A stretch of 64,000 bases of DNA, taken from positions 1-64,000 of the forward strand of contig NZ_JAQSDR010000012.1 in assembly GCF_029946005.1 (NCBI RefSeq), read 5' to 3'. This DNA is from Aquabacterium sp. (GTDB lineage: Bacteria; Pseudomonadota; Gammaproteobacteria; Burkholderiales; Burkholderiaceae_C). The position numbers and the translations under genes are program-made. Shown piece after piece: positions 12,432-21,610 of the stretch (its first letter is position 1; each line of letters starts with the position of its first letter). The notes under the pieces were generated by a model. That model ran no database searches. It saw only the letters and a program-made list of their open reading frames with translations, and was not told the DNA's origin.

Positions 12432-12608
12432 GCCCCCAAGCTGCGCATCCACCACAGCCAGTGCCTCTGCTTGGATATCACGCCAGTCCTCAAGGCGCAG
12501 TTCAGACTCGATCGTATCAAGCCCTTCCATCAGCTTGGCCTCAAGCGCCTCTTTTGCGTCGTGCTTCTCGCGGGCGGTACACGATGAATGGGCGGTGTCG
12601 ATGGGCAT
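12432..12608 (-). pseudogene. ParD-family antitoxin remnant (C-terminal part only)
   Basis: EALEAKLMEGLDTIESELRLEDWRDIQAEALAVVDAQ resembles the ParD C-terminus; no ribbon-helix-helix N-terminus and no ParE next to it. Confidence 0.5.
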
Positions 12609-12663
12609 GGCAGACCTCTGTGTTTTGCGGAATGTACCGTGTCCCAAGCGCATCTTGCAATTC

Positions 12664-12679
12664 ATATCCATTTGGATAT
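12664..12679. promoter_or_regulatory. Palindromic operator candidate upstream of higBA-like module
   Basis: ATATCC-ATTT-GGATAT perfect inverted repeat, ~10 bp before the toxin start. Confidence 0.55.
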
Positions 12680-12688
12680 AAATTCGCC

Positions 12689-12880
12689 ATGAAACCAGTG
12701 CGATTCCTGGGCGACGCCCTCTGGGACGACTCCGGCACCTACCGGGTGATCTACACGGCTCGCCTGGCTGACGCGGTCTATGTCCTTCATGCGTTCCAGA
12801 AGAAGACACAGGCCACGTCCAAGCGCGACATCGACACCGCCAAGGAACGCTTTGCCCAACTCACGAAAGGCCGGAAATGA
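12689..12880 (+). CDS. RelE/HigB-like (phage Gp49-like) toxin, apparently internally shortened
   Basis: MKPVRFLGDAL..SGTYRVIYTARLADAVYVLHAFQKKTQATSKRDIDTAKERF; 63 aa versus about 100 aa typical. Confidence 0.7.
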   Translation: MKPVRFLGDALWDDSGTYRVIYTARLADAVYVLHAFQKKTQATSKRDIDTAKERFAQLTKGRK

Positions 12881-13158
12881 GCAAGACCGAAACCTACGCC
12901 AGCGTATGGGATGCCCTGGCGGACACGCCCGAACAAGCCGCCAACCTGCGTGCCCGTGCTGAACTCATGCAGAAGATCGCCGCCATCGTGAAAGCCAGCG
13001 ACTGGACGCAGGCCGATGCGGCCAAGCAGTGTGGCGTCACGCAACCCCGCATGAACGACCTGTTGAGAGGCCGCGTATCGCGTTTTTCTTTGGATGCATT
13101 GGTCAACATCGCCACGGCCATGGGCCAGCGGGTGCGCATCGGCCTGGTGGCTGTCTAA
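12877..13158 (+). CDS. XRE/HigA-like antitoxin
   Basis: HTH: WTQADAAKQCGVTQPRMNDLLRGRVSRFSLDALVNIATAMG; ATGA overlap with toxin. Confidence 0.85.
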   Translation: MSKTETYASVWDALADTPEQAANLRARAELMQKIAAIVKASDWTQADAAKQCGVTQPRMNDLLRGRVSRFSLDALVNIATAMGQRVRIGLVAV

Positions 13159-13162
13159 AGGC

Positions 13163-13663
13163 TCAGCCTTTCTTTGCCAGCGTGGCGATGGGCAGCACCA
13201 ATGTCAACGGATTGTTGCTCAACGCGGTAAACCCGTGATGTTGATAGAACGCTGCAGCGACATCATCTTTGGCATCGACTACGAGCGCAAAGACACCCAT
13301 GCCTGCTTGCATGGCACGCTGCCCGGCATCCCACAACAAGGCTGCGCCGAGTTGCCGTTTTTGATAGTTCAAACCCACGGCCAAGCGCCCAAGACGGGCC
13401 ACAGGCACGAGGGGGTAGCGCGGCAATTTCTTGGCCATCTGTTCGGTGACATCGGTCAATGGCACACTGCCAGCGGCCAGCGTGTAGTACCCGGCGATGG
13501 CACCAGTCGTGGAGTCGATGGCGACGTAGCAGACGCTGGTGCGGCGGCGCATGTCTTGCGAGGCTTGCTCTCGCAGGTAGCGGTCGAGCGGATCACTGCC
13601 GCAAACAAAGCCAGAACGGTCATGCTCGGGTGCAAGCACCTCAATCCGAAACGTCCCCGTCAC
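13163..13663 (-). CDS. GNAT-family N-acetyltransferase, TacT-like toxin
   Basis: FVCGSDPLDRYLREQASQDMRRRTSVCYVA and LGRLAVGLNYQKRQLGAALLWDA; overlaps DUF1778 gene. Confidence 0.85.
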   Translation of the reverse strand: MTGTFRIEVLAPEHDRSGFVCGSDPLDRYLREQASQDMRRRTSVCYVAIDSTTGAIAGYYTLAAGSVPLTDVTEQMAKKLPRYPLVPVARLGRLAVGLNYQKRQLGAALLWDAGQRAMQAGMGVFALVVDAKDDVAAAFYQHHGFTALSNNPLTLVLPIATLAKKG

Positions 13664-13947
13664 GATTTAGATGCGATCAACTTTTGATGCGCTTGCGCCG
13701 CGCGCTTCATGGCTGGCGCCAGGGCAGGGGGATCCAGCAGCAGCGATGCAAAGCGCTGTTGCTCATCCATGGACAAGCGGATGATTTGCGCTTGCTCAAT
13801 GGTGCGGCGGGCGGCTTCCTGGGCGGCGCCGACCAGGAAGTCACTCACGCTGCGGCCTTCGATTTCCGCCGCACGTCGGACAACGGCCAGCACGTCGGGC
13901 GCAATGCGGGCTTCAACACGGGTGGTGCGGCTGGAATCGGTGGACAT
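13660..13947 (-). CDS. DUF1778 (TacA-like) antitoxin
   Basis: RVEARIAPDVLAVVRRAAEIEGRSVSDFLVGAAQEAARRTIEQ. Confidence 0.85.
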   Translation of the reverse strand: MSTDSSRTTRVEARIAPDVLAVVRRAAEIEGRSVSDFLVGAAQEAARRTIEQAQIIRLSMDEQQRFASLLLDPPALAPAMKRAAQAHQKLIASKS

Positions 13948-13971
13948 GGCGGACCTCTCTTTCACGCATAA

Positions 13972-13992
13972 TGTACGGTGTTTTGACGTACA
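13972..13992. promoter_or_regulatory. Operator candidate upstream of TacAT-like pair
   Basis: TGTACG-N9-CGTACA inverted repeat just upstream of the antitoxin start. Confidence 0.4.
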
Positions 13993-14032
13993 AAGTCAAG
14001 TGAGCGGTCTAAACTGCTGAGCCAGCCAAGCT

Positions 14033-14122
14033 GGGGGACTTATTGGGGGACTTGCGCCAACCGCATCACCCCAGAACCCAGCATTCATGCGCCTTACAGC
14101 CCATGATCTGAACGACACCCTC
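14033..14122 (+). repeat. Direct repeat copy A (island-boundary-like)
   Basis: GGGGGACTTATTGGGGGACTTGCGCCAACCGCATCACC...CCATGATCTGAACGACACCCTC; near-identical to 16544..16639. Confidence 0.85.
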
Positions 14123-14172
14123 CCGCCAAGACTAAGCCCTAATTAGTTGATCTGCTTAGGGTTTTTGGGTTT

Positions 14173-14463
14173 CTAGATTGCTGGCGAGGTTTCACCCAAC
14201 ATCTGGCCCATCATTCTGAAAATGATGGGATGGGTCACCATGATGCAAGGTGCCGCGTTCAATCCCGTGTTGATGCAGGCATCGCCGTCCGGCCAAACTG
14301 TTTTGGTTGCAGGTACAGGATCTGAATCTACGTGCTGGCTAGCTGCCCCGGTCAGATGAACTTCCGGGGCGACAGCTTTGCCTTGCGGTCTCTCTGGAAA
14401 TTGGAAGATGTGGCCACAGGCGGGGCAAGGATTGGCGAGTGCCAAAGTGATTTGAACGGTCAT
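14173..14463 (-). CDS. Hypothetical protein with CPxC zinc-ribbon-like start
   Basis: ORF MTVQITLALANPCPACGHIFQFPERP...; no family recognised. Confidence 0.35.
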   Translation of the reverse strand: MTVQITLALANPCPACGHIFQFPERPQGKAVAPEVHLTGAASQHVDSDPVPATKTVWPDGDACINTGLNAAPCIMVTHPIIFRMMGQMLGETSPAI

Positions 14464-14555
14464 GAAGTTCTCCGTAGTCGATGAGGTGCACGGAGGTGCA
14501 TGGCTCATGCTACGGAGGTGCGAAAAGACTCAGGTGGGCCGCCTAGGAGGTCGGT

Positions 14556-14766
14556 CTACCTGTTGCGCTTCCGCTTCGGTTTGGCTGGCGAGGTCAGTGC
14601 GCCGGTCCACATATCAATCATCTGCTTGGTGCCTTCAGTCATCATGGCGTTGGCTTGGCGCTTCGATTCAGCGGCCACGCGGCCACGTGCGGAACCAATG
14701 GCTGCATTGGCGCCGCTGAGCCACATACTCATGAACGGGTTCTTCTTGGTCCAGGGATTCTTCATG
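14556..14766 (-). CDS. Small hypothetical protein (phasin-like composition)
   Basis: MKNPWTKKNPFMSMWLSGANAAIGSARGRVAAESKRQANAMMTEGTKQMIDMWTGALTSPAKPKRKRNR; a related fragment lies at ~20.49-20.62 kb. Confidence 0.5.
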
Positions 14767-14844
14767 ACGCTGCTCCTCGGGTGAAAACGATGAAGCAACC
14801 TAGCAATCAGCGCTCCTTTCTTGATCCGATGGCGCCTGAATGAC

Positions 14845-15798
14845 TCACCCGTTCAATGTTTGCTCAACCTCTTCGATGCTGCTCAGCACCGCATCAAGCG
14901 TTGGCACCTCACCGAACACCATGCCTGCCATGGCCGTGTAATCTGCCCTCAATGCTTCACGCATGCCGGGCGATGGCGTCAATGTGAAGGCGCCATGAGT
15001 TGCCGTGGCCAAGCCCAGATCGGGGCTGCCAAAAAACAATCGTGCATGCTGCGCGCAATCGGTGGCCAGGGCATGGTTGCTCAGCCACTGCCGAGCCTGT
15101 TCGTGGCGCAAGAGCTGATGGACATCGTAGTAATGGCGCGATACGCGTTGCCCGCCGTGCCGCAGGACGCCGCGCCGGTCATGCCATTGGCGCAGACCAT
15201 GAAGGATGATGATCTTGTCCCAGAATGTCCGTCCTGCTTCAACGGTCACGACGTTCGAAACGGCAAGGTCAAGGCGCTGCAGGTCATCGGCCACATAGGG
15301 CCTCACTGTGGCCAGGGCATGCGGGTCAAGAGCGGACTTGGCCCCGGCCTCGATCTTGACGGCGGAGCGGATGTAGTCGTTGGGTCGTGCCGTTGCGGCG
15401 GGGTACCACAGCAACAGCGTTTGCCCGTCATCATCGTCCGGGTCTGCCTCTAGCCGACAGCGATCCTTGCCAATAGCGGAGCTTGCGCATTGGGTGAGTT
15501 GGCTCAGCAAGGGGCCATTGATGTAGGCGTGGCAGGCATCTCGAATGGCATCGAGTCTTTTGCGACGCTGCTTGCCGGTCATCGCATCAAGCTCTGCCGC
15601 GTCGATGGTCTGCCCGATGTCTTCCCGGAACACGGTGATGTCGATGTCTTCTGAAAAGCGGGGGATGAGGCCAAACGCTTTGGACAGAGAGGTGCCACCT
15701 TTGAACAGCAGGCGCGGGTTGGCTGGCTCAAGGCCATTGAACAGCGCGCCACGGTCGGCATCGCTGGCGGAGATCACCTCGTCATAGGCGGGGTTCAT
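14845..15798 (-). CDS. AbiEii-family nucleotidyltransferase (type IV TA toxin)
   Basis: FKGGTSLSKAFGLIPRFSEDIDITVF (GGTSL and EDxD motifs); overlaps the AbiEi-like ORF. Confidence 0.85.
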   Translation of the reverse strand: MNPAYDEVISASDADRGALFNGLEPANPRLLFKGGTSLSKAFGLIPRFSEDIDITVFREDIGQTIDAAELDAMTGKQRRKRLDAIRDACHAYINGPLLSQLTQCASSAIGKDRCRLEADPDDDDGQTLLLWYPAATARPNDYIRSAVKIEAGAKSALDPHALATVRPYVADDLQRLDLAVSNVVTVEAGRTFWDKIIILHGLRQWHDRRGVLRHGGQRVSRHYYDVHQLLRHEQARQWLSNHALATDCAQHARLFFGSPDLGLATATHGAFTLTPSPGMREALRADYTAMAGMVFGEVPTLDAVLSSIEEVEQTLNG

Positions 15799-16456
15799 CG
15801 TGGCCCTTCTTTGGGGGAGTTGGCATGGCCGGATCAAAGTCGGGCATGGCGCGCAGGAAGTCTTGCATCCATCCCGGCATGGCGGCAAAGCCCTGCGCCA
15901 GATCGGCGCGAATGGTGCTGCCATGCTGGGTGTCGTTCAGGATGCGGGCCAGCTTCTTCTTGAGCGTGCCGCCATCTGTGGCCAGCATGTCTTTGAGCCA
16001 GTGCAAGGCCTGTACGACCCGCATGGCCGGACGGCCTGCCCAATACAGGCGGCTCGGCGCCGTCATTTTGAATTCGATGGTGAGTTGATCAAGCTGGATG
16101 GAGCGGCGCCGCATGTCGGTGTGGACGGTCACACGTGCTGGCACGGCGTCCGTCAGGCCCAGGTCGTTCGCGGCGGTCATGCCATCGATCAGCATCCGTG
16201 CCTGGTCCCGCCTGGCCAGTGCGTCGATCACGGCGCGGTAGTCAGGCGTGGTCGGCCGATGGGTCAGGCCGTTGATGATCGGCTGGTCATACAGGCCACG
16301 GTCAATGCGGCGCAAGTGGCCGCTGGCGACCATGCGCTGCAAGGTCTTGTCGATCACATCGCGGTTGCCAAGCTGCGCGAAGTCGCCAGGTACCCAGACG
16401 TGTCCGGGCCCGGCGGCACTGATGAGCGCTGAAATGTGGTCGCTTGTCGATGACAT
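15782..16456 (-). CDS. AbiEi/DUF6088-like antitoxin/regulator
   Basis: N-terminal winged-HTH-like region (LGNRDVIDKTLQRMVASGHLRRIDRGLYD), immediately upstream of the AbiEii-like gene. Confidence 0.8.
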   Translation of the reverse strand: MSSTSDHISALISAAGPGHVWVPGDFAQLGNRDVIDKTLQRMVASGHLRRIDRGLYDQPIINGLTHRPTTPDYRAVIDALARRDQARMLIDGMTAANDLGLTDAVPARVTVHTDMRRRSIQLDQLTIEFKMTAPSRLYWAGRPAMRVVQALHWLKDMLATDGGTLKKKLARILNDTQHGSTIRADLAQGFAAMPGWMQDFLRAMPDFDPAMPTPPKKGHDEPRL

Positions 16457-16469
16457 GGATACTGCTCCT

Positions 16470-16497
16470 GTCCGTATTTTGTATGCAAATTTCGGAC
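16470..16497. promoter_or_regulatory. Inverted-repeat operator candidate upstream of abiE-like pair
   Basis: GTCCGTATTTTGTATGCAAATTTCGGAC imperfect palindrome 13 bp upstream of the start codon. Confidence 0.45.
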
Positions 16498-16543
16498 ATT
16501 CCAGGCGAATAGCTTGACTGCCCCTTACGAAGCGGCTGAGTCA

Positions 16544-16639
16544 GGGGGACTTATTGGGGGACTTGCGCCAACCGCATCACCCAGAACCCAAAACCCAGCA
16601 TCCATGCACCTTTCAGCCCATGATCTGAACGACACCCTC
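16544..16639 (+). repeat. Direct repeat copy B (island-boundary-like)
   Basis: GGGGGACTTATTGGGGGACTTGCGCCAACCGCATCACCCAGAACCC...CCATGATCTGAACGACACCCTC, ends directly beside the exchanger stop codon. Confidence 0.85.
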
Positions 16640-16640
16640 G

Positions 16641-17645
16641 CTACATCCCGTGCCGATACTGGAGCACGGCATTGAGCAGGTACATCGCCAGCAATGACAG
16701 GCTGGCCCAACTCGCTGTGTGCCATACCCTCGAAACCGGCCGGTAAGCCAAGGCCACCACGACCGCGCCGCTCATCATGCACGCCGTGATCGCGGTCACA
16801 GCGTGGATGGGCGACACCTGTTGGTAGATGGCACCGGGCAGGTAGGCAAAATCATCCAGCGCCAGAATCACCACATCAAACAGATTGCTGCCCAGCAGGT
16901 TGCCCAGTGCCATGTCGATGGCGCCGATGCGCAGCGCCCCCCAGGTGGTGGCCAGCTCTGGCACCGAGGTGGCAAAAGCCACCAACAGCGTCCCCACAAA
17001 GGAGTTGGACCAGCCCATGATCCGGGCCAGTTCAACGCCGATGAAGGGCAGCCAGATGCCTGCGCCCACGATCACGACCGAGGCCACCCCGTAACCCCAC
17101 AAGGCCGCTTTGAGTGTCATGTCGGGCTGCTCAACCACCTGGTGCCCAGCGTGGCGTTGCTCGGCCTTGTAGAGCGCACGCATGGCCATCAGATAAAGCG
17201 CAAGGATGGCGACACTTGCCAGGCTGACGTGGCCAATGGTCGGTATCGCGCCCTGTGCCGACAACAAGAGGACCAAAGCCACACCTGCCAGCAAGATGAC
17301 CCCGAAGCCTGCTGACAGCACATGCGCGCTGCTCGCCACGCAGTACATCACCTTCTCGCGGTAAACCAGGTCAATCAACGCCAGGATCGCCAGGTTGAAC
17401 ACGCAACTGCCCAGCACATCGCCCACGGCGATGTCGGGCGCAGCGGCGACCGTGACGGCGCTCAGCCCGGTCACCAACTCCGGCAGCGAGGTGACCGTGG
17501 CGATGAGGATCAAGCCGATCCAGTTGCGGGAAAGCCCGGTGAGCTTGGCCAGGGCATCGCCATAGCGGCTCAGTCGCACACCGGCCACGCCGATCACGCA
17601 GACACAGGCAGCAAATTTCAGCCAGATCAAAAGGAGGGGGCTCAC
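16641..17645 (-). CDS. Sodium/calcium exchanger family protein
   Basis: Duplicated alpha-repeat motifs TSLPELVTGLSAV...GDVLGSCVFNL and TSVPELATTWGAL...GNLLGSNLFDV. Confidence 0.9.
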   Translation of the reverse strand: MSPLLLIWLKFAACVCVIGVAGVRLSRYGDALAKLTGLSRNWIGLILIATVTSLPELVTGLSAVTVAAAPDIAVGDVLGSCVFNLAILALIDLVYREKVMYCVASSAHVLSAGFGVILLAGVALVLLLSAQGAIPTIGHVSLASVAILALYLMAMRALYKAEQRHAGHQVVEQPDMTLKAALWGYGVASVVIVGAGIWLPFIGVELARIMGWSNSFVGTLLVAFATSVPELATTWGALRIGAIDMALGNLLGSNLFDVVILALDDFAYLPGAIYQQVSPIHAVTAITACMMSGAVVVALAYRPVSRVWHTASWASLSLLAMYLLNAVLQYRHGM

Positions 17646-20323
17646 GCTGGGGCTTTCCGGCGGCGCCAGGCTTTCTCCAGCTCAACGACCACGCCCACGA
17701 TCAAAGCGGCCCCCAGGCAGAGGGCCAACTCGGTCAGGCTCAGGGCTTGGGTCTTGAAGATCGGCTGCAAGATCGGGATGTAGATGGTGGCCATCTGCAG
17801 CAGGAAGGTCAGCAACACCGCGCCCAGCAAGGGCTGGTTGCTGCCCAGCCCCAGTTGCCACAGGGATTGCGTTTCCGAGCGGATCGTCAGCACATGAACC
17901 ATCTGTGACAGCGTGAGCGCCGTGAACACCATGGTCTGCCAATGCGTGTTGCCGTTGTGCAAAGCCCAGGCCTGCAGGCCCAGGCACAGCCCGCCAATCA
18001 GCAGCCCAATGCCCAGGATGTGCTGCCACATGCCATGCGCAAACAGGCTTTCGTTCGGCGCACGAGGAGGGCGCTGCATGACGCCCCGCTCAGCGGGCTC
18101 GGCGGCCAGGGCCAGGCCCGGCAGGCCATCGGTGACCAGGTTGACCCACAAGATGTGAATGGGCTGCAGCGGGATCGGCAGCAGCAACATGGGCGCCAGG
18201 AAGAGGGTCCAGATCTCGCCTGAATTGCCCGTCATGGCGTAACGCACGAACTTGCGGATGTTGTCGTAGATGCGGCGCCCTTCCCGAACCGCTGCGACGA
18301 TGGTGGCGAAGTTGTCGTCGAGCAGCACGATGCTGGAAGCTTCGCGCGCCACATCCGTGCCGACCTTGCCCATGGACACCCCGATGTCCGCGCGCTTCAA
18401 GGCCGGGGCATCGTTCACGCCATCGCCTGTCATGGCCACAAAGTGACCCAATGCCTGAAGTGCCTCGACGATGCGGATCTTTTGTGCCGGGTCCACGCGG
18501 GCATACACACGCACGTGGGCGGCACGTTGCTGCAGGGCCGCCTCGTCCAGCGTGCCCAGATCCTGGCCGGTCAGCACATCGGCCTGCGGGTCGGTCACGA
18601 TCCCCAGGCGGTGCGCGATGGCGCGGGCGGTGGCGGGGTGATCGCCAGTGATCATGACCGGGGTGATGCCCGCGGCGATGCAATCGCGCACAGCGGCGGC
18701 GGCTTCGGGGCGCGGCGGGTCGATCAAGGCGATGAGACCTAGGAACTGCAATTCGCTTTCGACCGAGGCCAGCGCGTTCGTGTCCGGCAAGCGGGCGTGG
18801 TCGCGTCGGGCCAGGGCCAGCACGCGCAGGCCTTGTGCGGCCAGCTCGGTGGCGTTGGCGAGCAGGGCGGCACCATCAAGGGCGGCGGGCCCTTGCGGCG
18901 TCCACTGCGTGCCGCAGCAAGGCAACACCGACTCGGGTGCCCCCTTGGTGTAGGCGACATACCCCGCCTGGCCACGATGGAAGGTGGTCATGCGTTTGCG
19001 CTCAGAATCAAAGGGCTGCTCTTGCACGCGGGGCATGGCCACTTCCAGCGCGGTCTTGTCGATCTGTGCGCTCAAGGCGGCCAGCACCAGCGCGGTTTCT
19101 GTCGGGTCGCCCTCCCAGTCTGCGGGGGCGTGCCCCTGGCGAGCGTCATTGCACAAGGCGGCGGCCTGCAAGGCCTCACGGTGCACCGGGCCTGGCAGTG
19201 CATCGCCCGGCACCCAGGACTGCCCTTGCGCCAGCAGCAACTCGGCATGCATTTGGTTCTGGGTCAGCGTGCCTGTTTTGTCGGAGCAAATGACCGTGAC
19301 CGAGCCCAAGGTCTCCACCGATGGCAGGCGCCGAACCAGGGCATGCTGCGACACCATTCGGCGCGCACCGAGCGCCAGCAACACCGTGACCACGGCGGGC
19401 AGGGCCTCGGGAATGGCGGCCACCGCCAGGCTGATCGCGGTCAAGGCCATCAGCAAAGGCGCCTCGCCACGCAGCACCCCGACGGCAAAGATCACCACGC
19501 AGATGCCGATCACGCCCAGGGCCAGGCGTTTGCCAAACGCGGCCAGGCGCCGTTGCAGCGGGGTGCTGCGGTCTTCACTGTTGAGCAACTGAGCCACCTT
19601 GCCCAGCTCGGTGTCCATCCCGATGGCCACCACCAGGCCGCGCGCCCGGCCATGGGTGGCCGTTGTGCCCTTGAACGCCATGTTGAGTCGATCACCCAAG
19701 GCGGCGCCTTGCGCATGGGGCAGCGCATCGGTTTGTTTGTCCACGGGCACGGATTCACCGGTCAGGGCCGATTCGTCCACCTGAAGCCGGGCCAGCTCGA
19801 TCAGGCGAAGGTCGGCAGGAACCTGGTTGCCCGCCTCCAGCAAAACCACATCGCCTGGCACCAACATGCTGGCGGCCACCACCTGAACTTCGCCGCCGCG
19901 CAGCACCGTGGCTTGCGCGGCAGCGAGTTGGCGCAAGGCTGCCATGGCCTTGTCGGCCCGCCACGACTGCACGAAGCCGATGACCGCATTGAGCAAGACG
20001 ATGACGACGATGGCCAGCGTGTCAGCCAGCTCACCAATGACGCCTGCGATGAGGGCGGCGACCAACAGCACCAGCACCATGAAGTCCTTGAACTGGTCGG
20101 CCAGCAAGGCGATCCACCCTCGGCGCTCGTGAGTTTGCAAGGCGTTGGCGCCGTGGCGTTTGGCGCGCTCTTGCGCTTGCGCCAACGGCAGCCCCACGGC
20201 CAGGTCGACCCCGTGCTCACGCGCCACCGCGTGCGCCTCACACTGGTGCCATGCGGTCCTTTCAGGCAAGTCCTTCACGTGGTCAGATCCTTCAATACGA
20301 TCAGCGGCGAGACAATGAACCAT
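17642..20323 (-). CDS. P-type cation-transporting ATPase (P2A/Ca2+-type-like)
   Basis: DKTGTLTQNQM, TGDHPATARAIA, MTGDGVNDAPALKRADIGVSMG; overlaps the exchanger gene start by 4 bp. Confidence 0.92.
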   Translation of the reverse strand: MVHCLAADRIEGSDHVKDLPERTAWHQCEAHAVAREHGVDLAVGLPLAQAQERAKRHGANALQTHERRGWIALLADQFKDFMVLVLLVAALIAGVIGELADTLAIVVIVLLNAVIGFVQSWRADKAMAALRQLAAAQATVLRGGEVQVVAASMLVPGDVVLLEAGNQVPADLRLIELARLQVDESALTGESVPVDKQTDALPHAQGAALGDRLNMAFKGTTATHGRARGLVVAIGMDTELGKVAQLLNSEDRSTPLQRRLAAFGKRLALGVIGICVVIFAVGVLRGEAPLLMALTAISLAVAAIPEALPAVVTVLLALGARRMVSQHALVRRLPSVETLGSVTVICSDKTGTLTQNQMHAELLLAQGQSWVPGDALPGPVHREALQAAALCNDARQGHAPADWEGDPTETALVLAALSAQIDKTALEVAMPRVQEQPFDSERKRMTTFHRGQAGYVAYTKGAPESVLPCCGTQWTPQGPAALDGAALLANATELAAQGLRVLALARRDHARLPDTNALASVESELQFLGLIALIDPPRPEAAAAVRDCIAAGITPVMITGDHPATARAIAHRLGIVTDPQADVLTGQDLGTLDEAALQQRAAHVRVYARVDPAQKIRIVEALQALGHFVAMTGDGVNDAPALKRADIGVSMGKVGTDVAREASSIVLLDDNFATIVAAVREGRRIYDNIRKFVRYAMTGNSGEIWTLFLAPMLLLPIPLQPIHILWVNLVTDGLPGLALAAEPAERGVMQRPPRAPNESLFAHGMWQHILGIGLLIGGLCLGLQAWALHNGNTHWQTMVFTALTLSQMVHVLTIRSETQSLWQLGLGSNQPLLGAVLLTFLLQMATIYIPILQPIFKTQALSLTELALCLGAALIVGVVVELEKAWRRRKAPA

Positions 20324-20488
20324 TCCCGTCCCAGTCTACTGCGCACCCTCATGGCAGGGATCGCGCAGGCAAAGGCAGCTTGATCCCGGTCGAGGAGCAA
20401 AAAGCGGATCGGTGGAGGTCAGCAGCGGATCAGCCACGATCTGCGACGGGGTTTAAAAAGGCGCCACCCCTCATCCGTTTGGTACTAC

Positions 20489-20615
20489 TTGCTTGCGCGC
20501 GGCGTCGTGACTTGGCGGGCAGGGTCAGCGCGCTGGTCCAAAGATCCAGCATCTGCTTGGTGCCCTCCGTCACCAGCACGTTCGCTTGATGCTTTGATTC
20601 GGCGGTGGCTAGGCC
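20489..20615 (-). pseudogene. Fragment related to the small protein at 14556..14766
   Basis: Reverse-strand frame gives ESKHQANVLVTEGTKQMLDLWTSALTLPAK, colinear with ESKRQANAMMTEGTKQMIDMWTGALTSPAK. Confidence 0.55.
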
Positions 20616-20775
20616 GCGGGTCCGTAATCAGTGGCATACCCGGGCTAACCCCTGCGGACAAGCATGCCACTCGCTCACTAAAATTCAAGAGCCCTCAAAG
20701 GGGGCAGAGCGGGAGGCTCTTTCCTAGAATGAGGGCGGCCTCCCTTTTCATTCTCATGAATCCAGGAGAGTAAGC

Positions 20776-21573
20776 ATGAAATTTGCATTCAAGACTTTGG
20801 TCGCTGCCGCCGCATTCGTCGCAGCAGGCGCTGCAAGCGCCCAACAATGGCAATTCGTTTCCGGTTCGGGCGGCCTGACCTTCTCGGGTGACGCGCTGTC
20901 GGCCCTCAGTGCTTCGGGTTCCAACGTCATCACCGCCCGCACTGTACCCACCATTACTGGTCTGGACATCAGCGGCGCTACCAATACCGCGGCCTACACC
21001 AAGGCCACCGGCAACGTCAACCTGACATTCAGCGCTGCCACCGTCACGGGTGACAGCCTGACCTCGCTCCACGCGGCCAACTCTCTTGTGGAGATTCAGC
21101 GCAATGTCTTCAACGACGATGAAACCATCACCAAGCGTTCGATTTTCATGGCGAATTTCGATGTGAACCTGGCCACCTCCACCATCTCGGCCGACCTGTA
21201 CTCGCGCACGAATGTCGGTGCCCTGGTGAGCTACGGCACGCGGTCCATTTTCACGGCCGACATCCCGGGCGTGGTCGGTGGCACCGAAGGCAACATCGTG
21301 GTCACGGGCGGCGGTTTTTGGCCCACTGGCGCGGCGAGCGGCAGCCTTGCCGGCAGCTTGCGCATGAATTTGGGGACGGCCGACCTCATCCTGGCCAGCC
21401 TGGGCCTCTCGACGGCCGAGTCCGATCCCGTGGCCATTCTGGTTCGCTCGTCGAATTGGGGCACGACGCAGGCCGCTGGTACCTTCGCGGTGCCTGAGCC
21501 TTCAACCTACGCCATGTTCGGCATGGGTTTGTTGGCCGTGGGCGCCGTCGCTCGCCGCCGCAAAGCCGCCTGA
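20776..21573 (+). CDS. PEP-CTERM sorting-domain protein
   Basis: Signal peptide; C-terminus VPEPSTYAMFGMGLLAVGAVARRRKAA (PEP motif, TM helix, Arg cluster). Confidence 0.93.
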   Translation: MKFAFKTLVAAAAFVAAGAASAQQWQFVSGSGGLTFSGDALSALSASGSNVITARTVPTITGLDISGATNTAAYTKATGNVNLTFSAATVTGDSLTSLHAANSLVEIQRNVFNDDETITKRSIFMANFDVNLATSTISADLYSRTNVGALVSYGTRSIFTADIPGVVGGTEGNIVVTGGGFWPTGAASGSLAGSLRMNLGTADLILASLGLSTAESDPVAILVRSSNWGTTQAAGTFAVPEPSTYAMFGMGLLAVGAVARRRKAA

Positions 21574-21610
21574 GCCTGATCAGCCTTGACGTGATTCAAG
21601 GCTGCGCAAA

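Noticed and set aside
18797-20383. 528-aa plus-strand ORF
   Set aside because: Antisense to the clear P-type ATPase; no family features.
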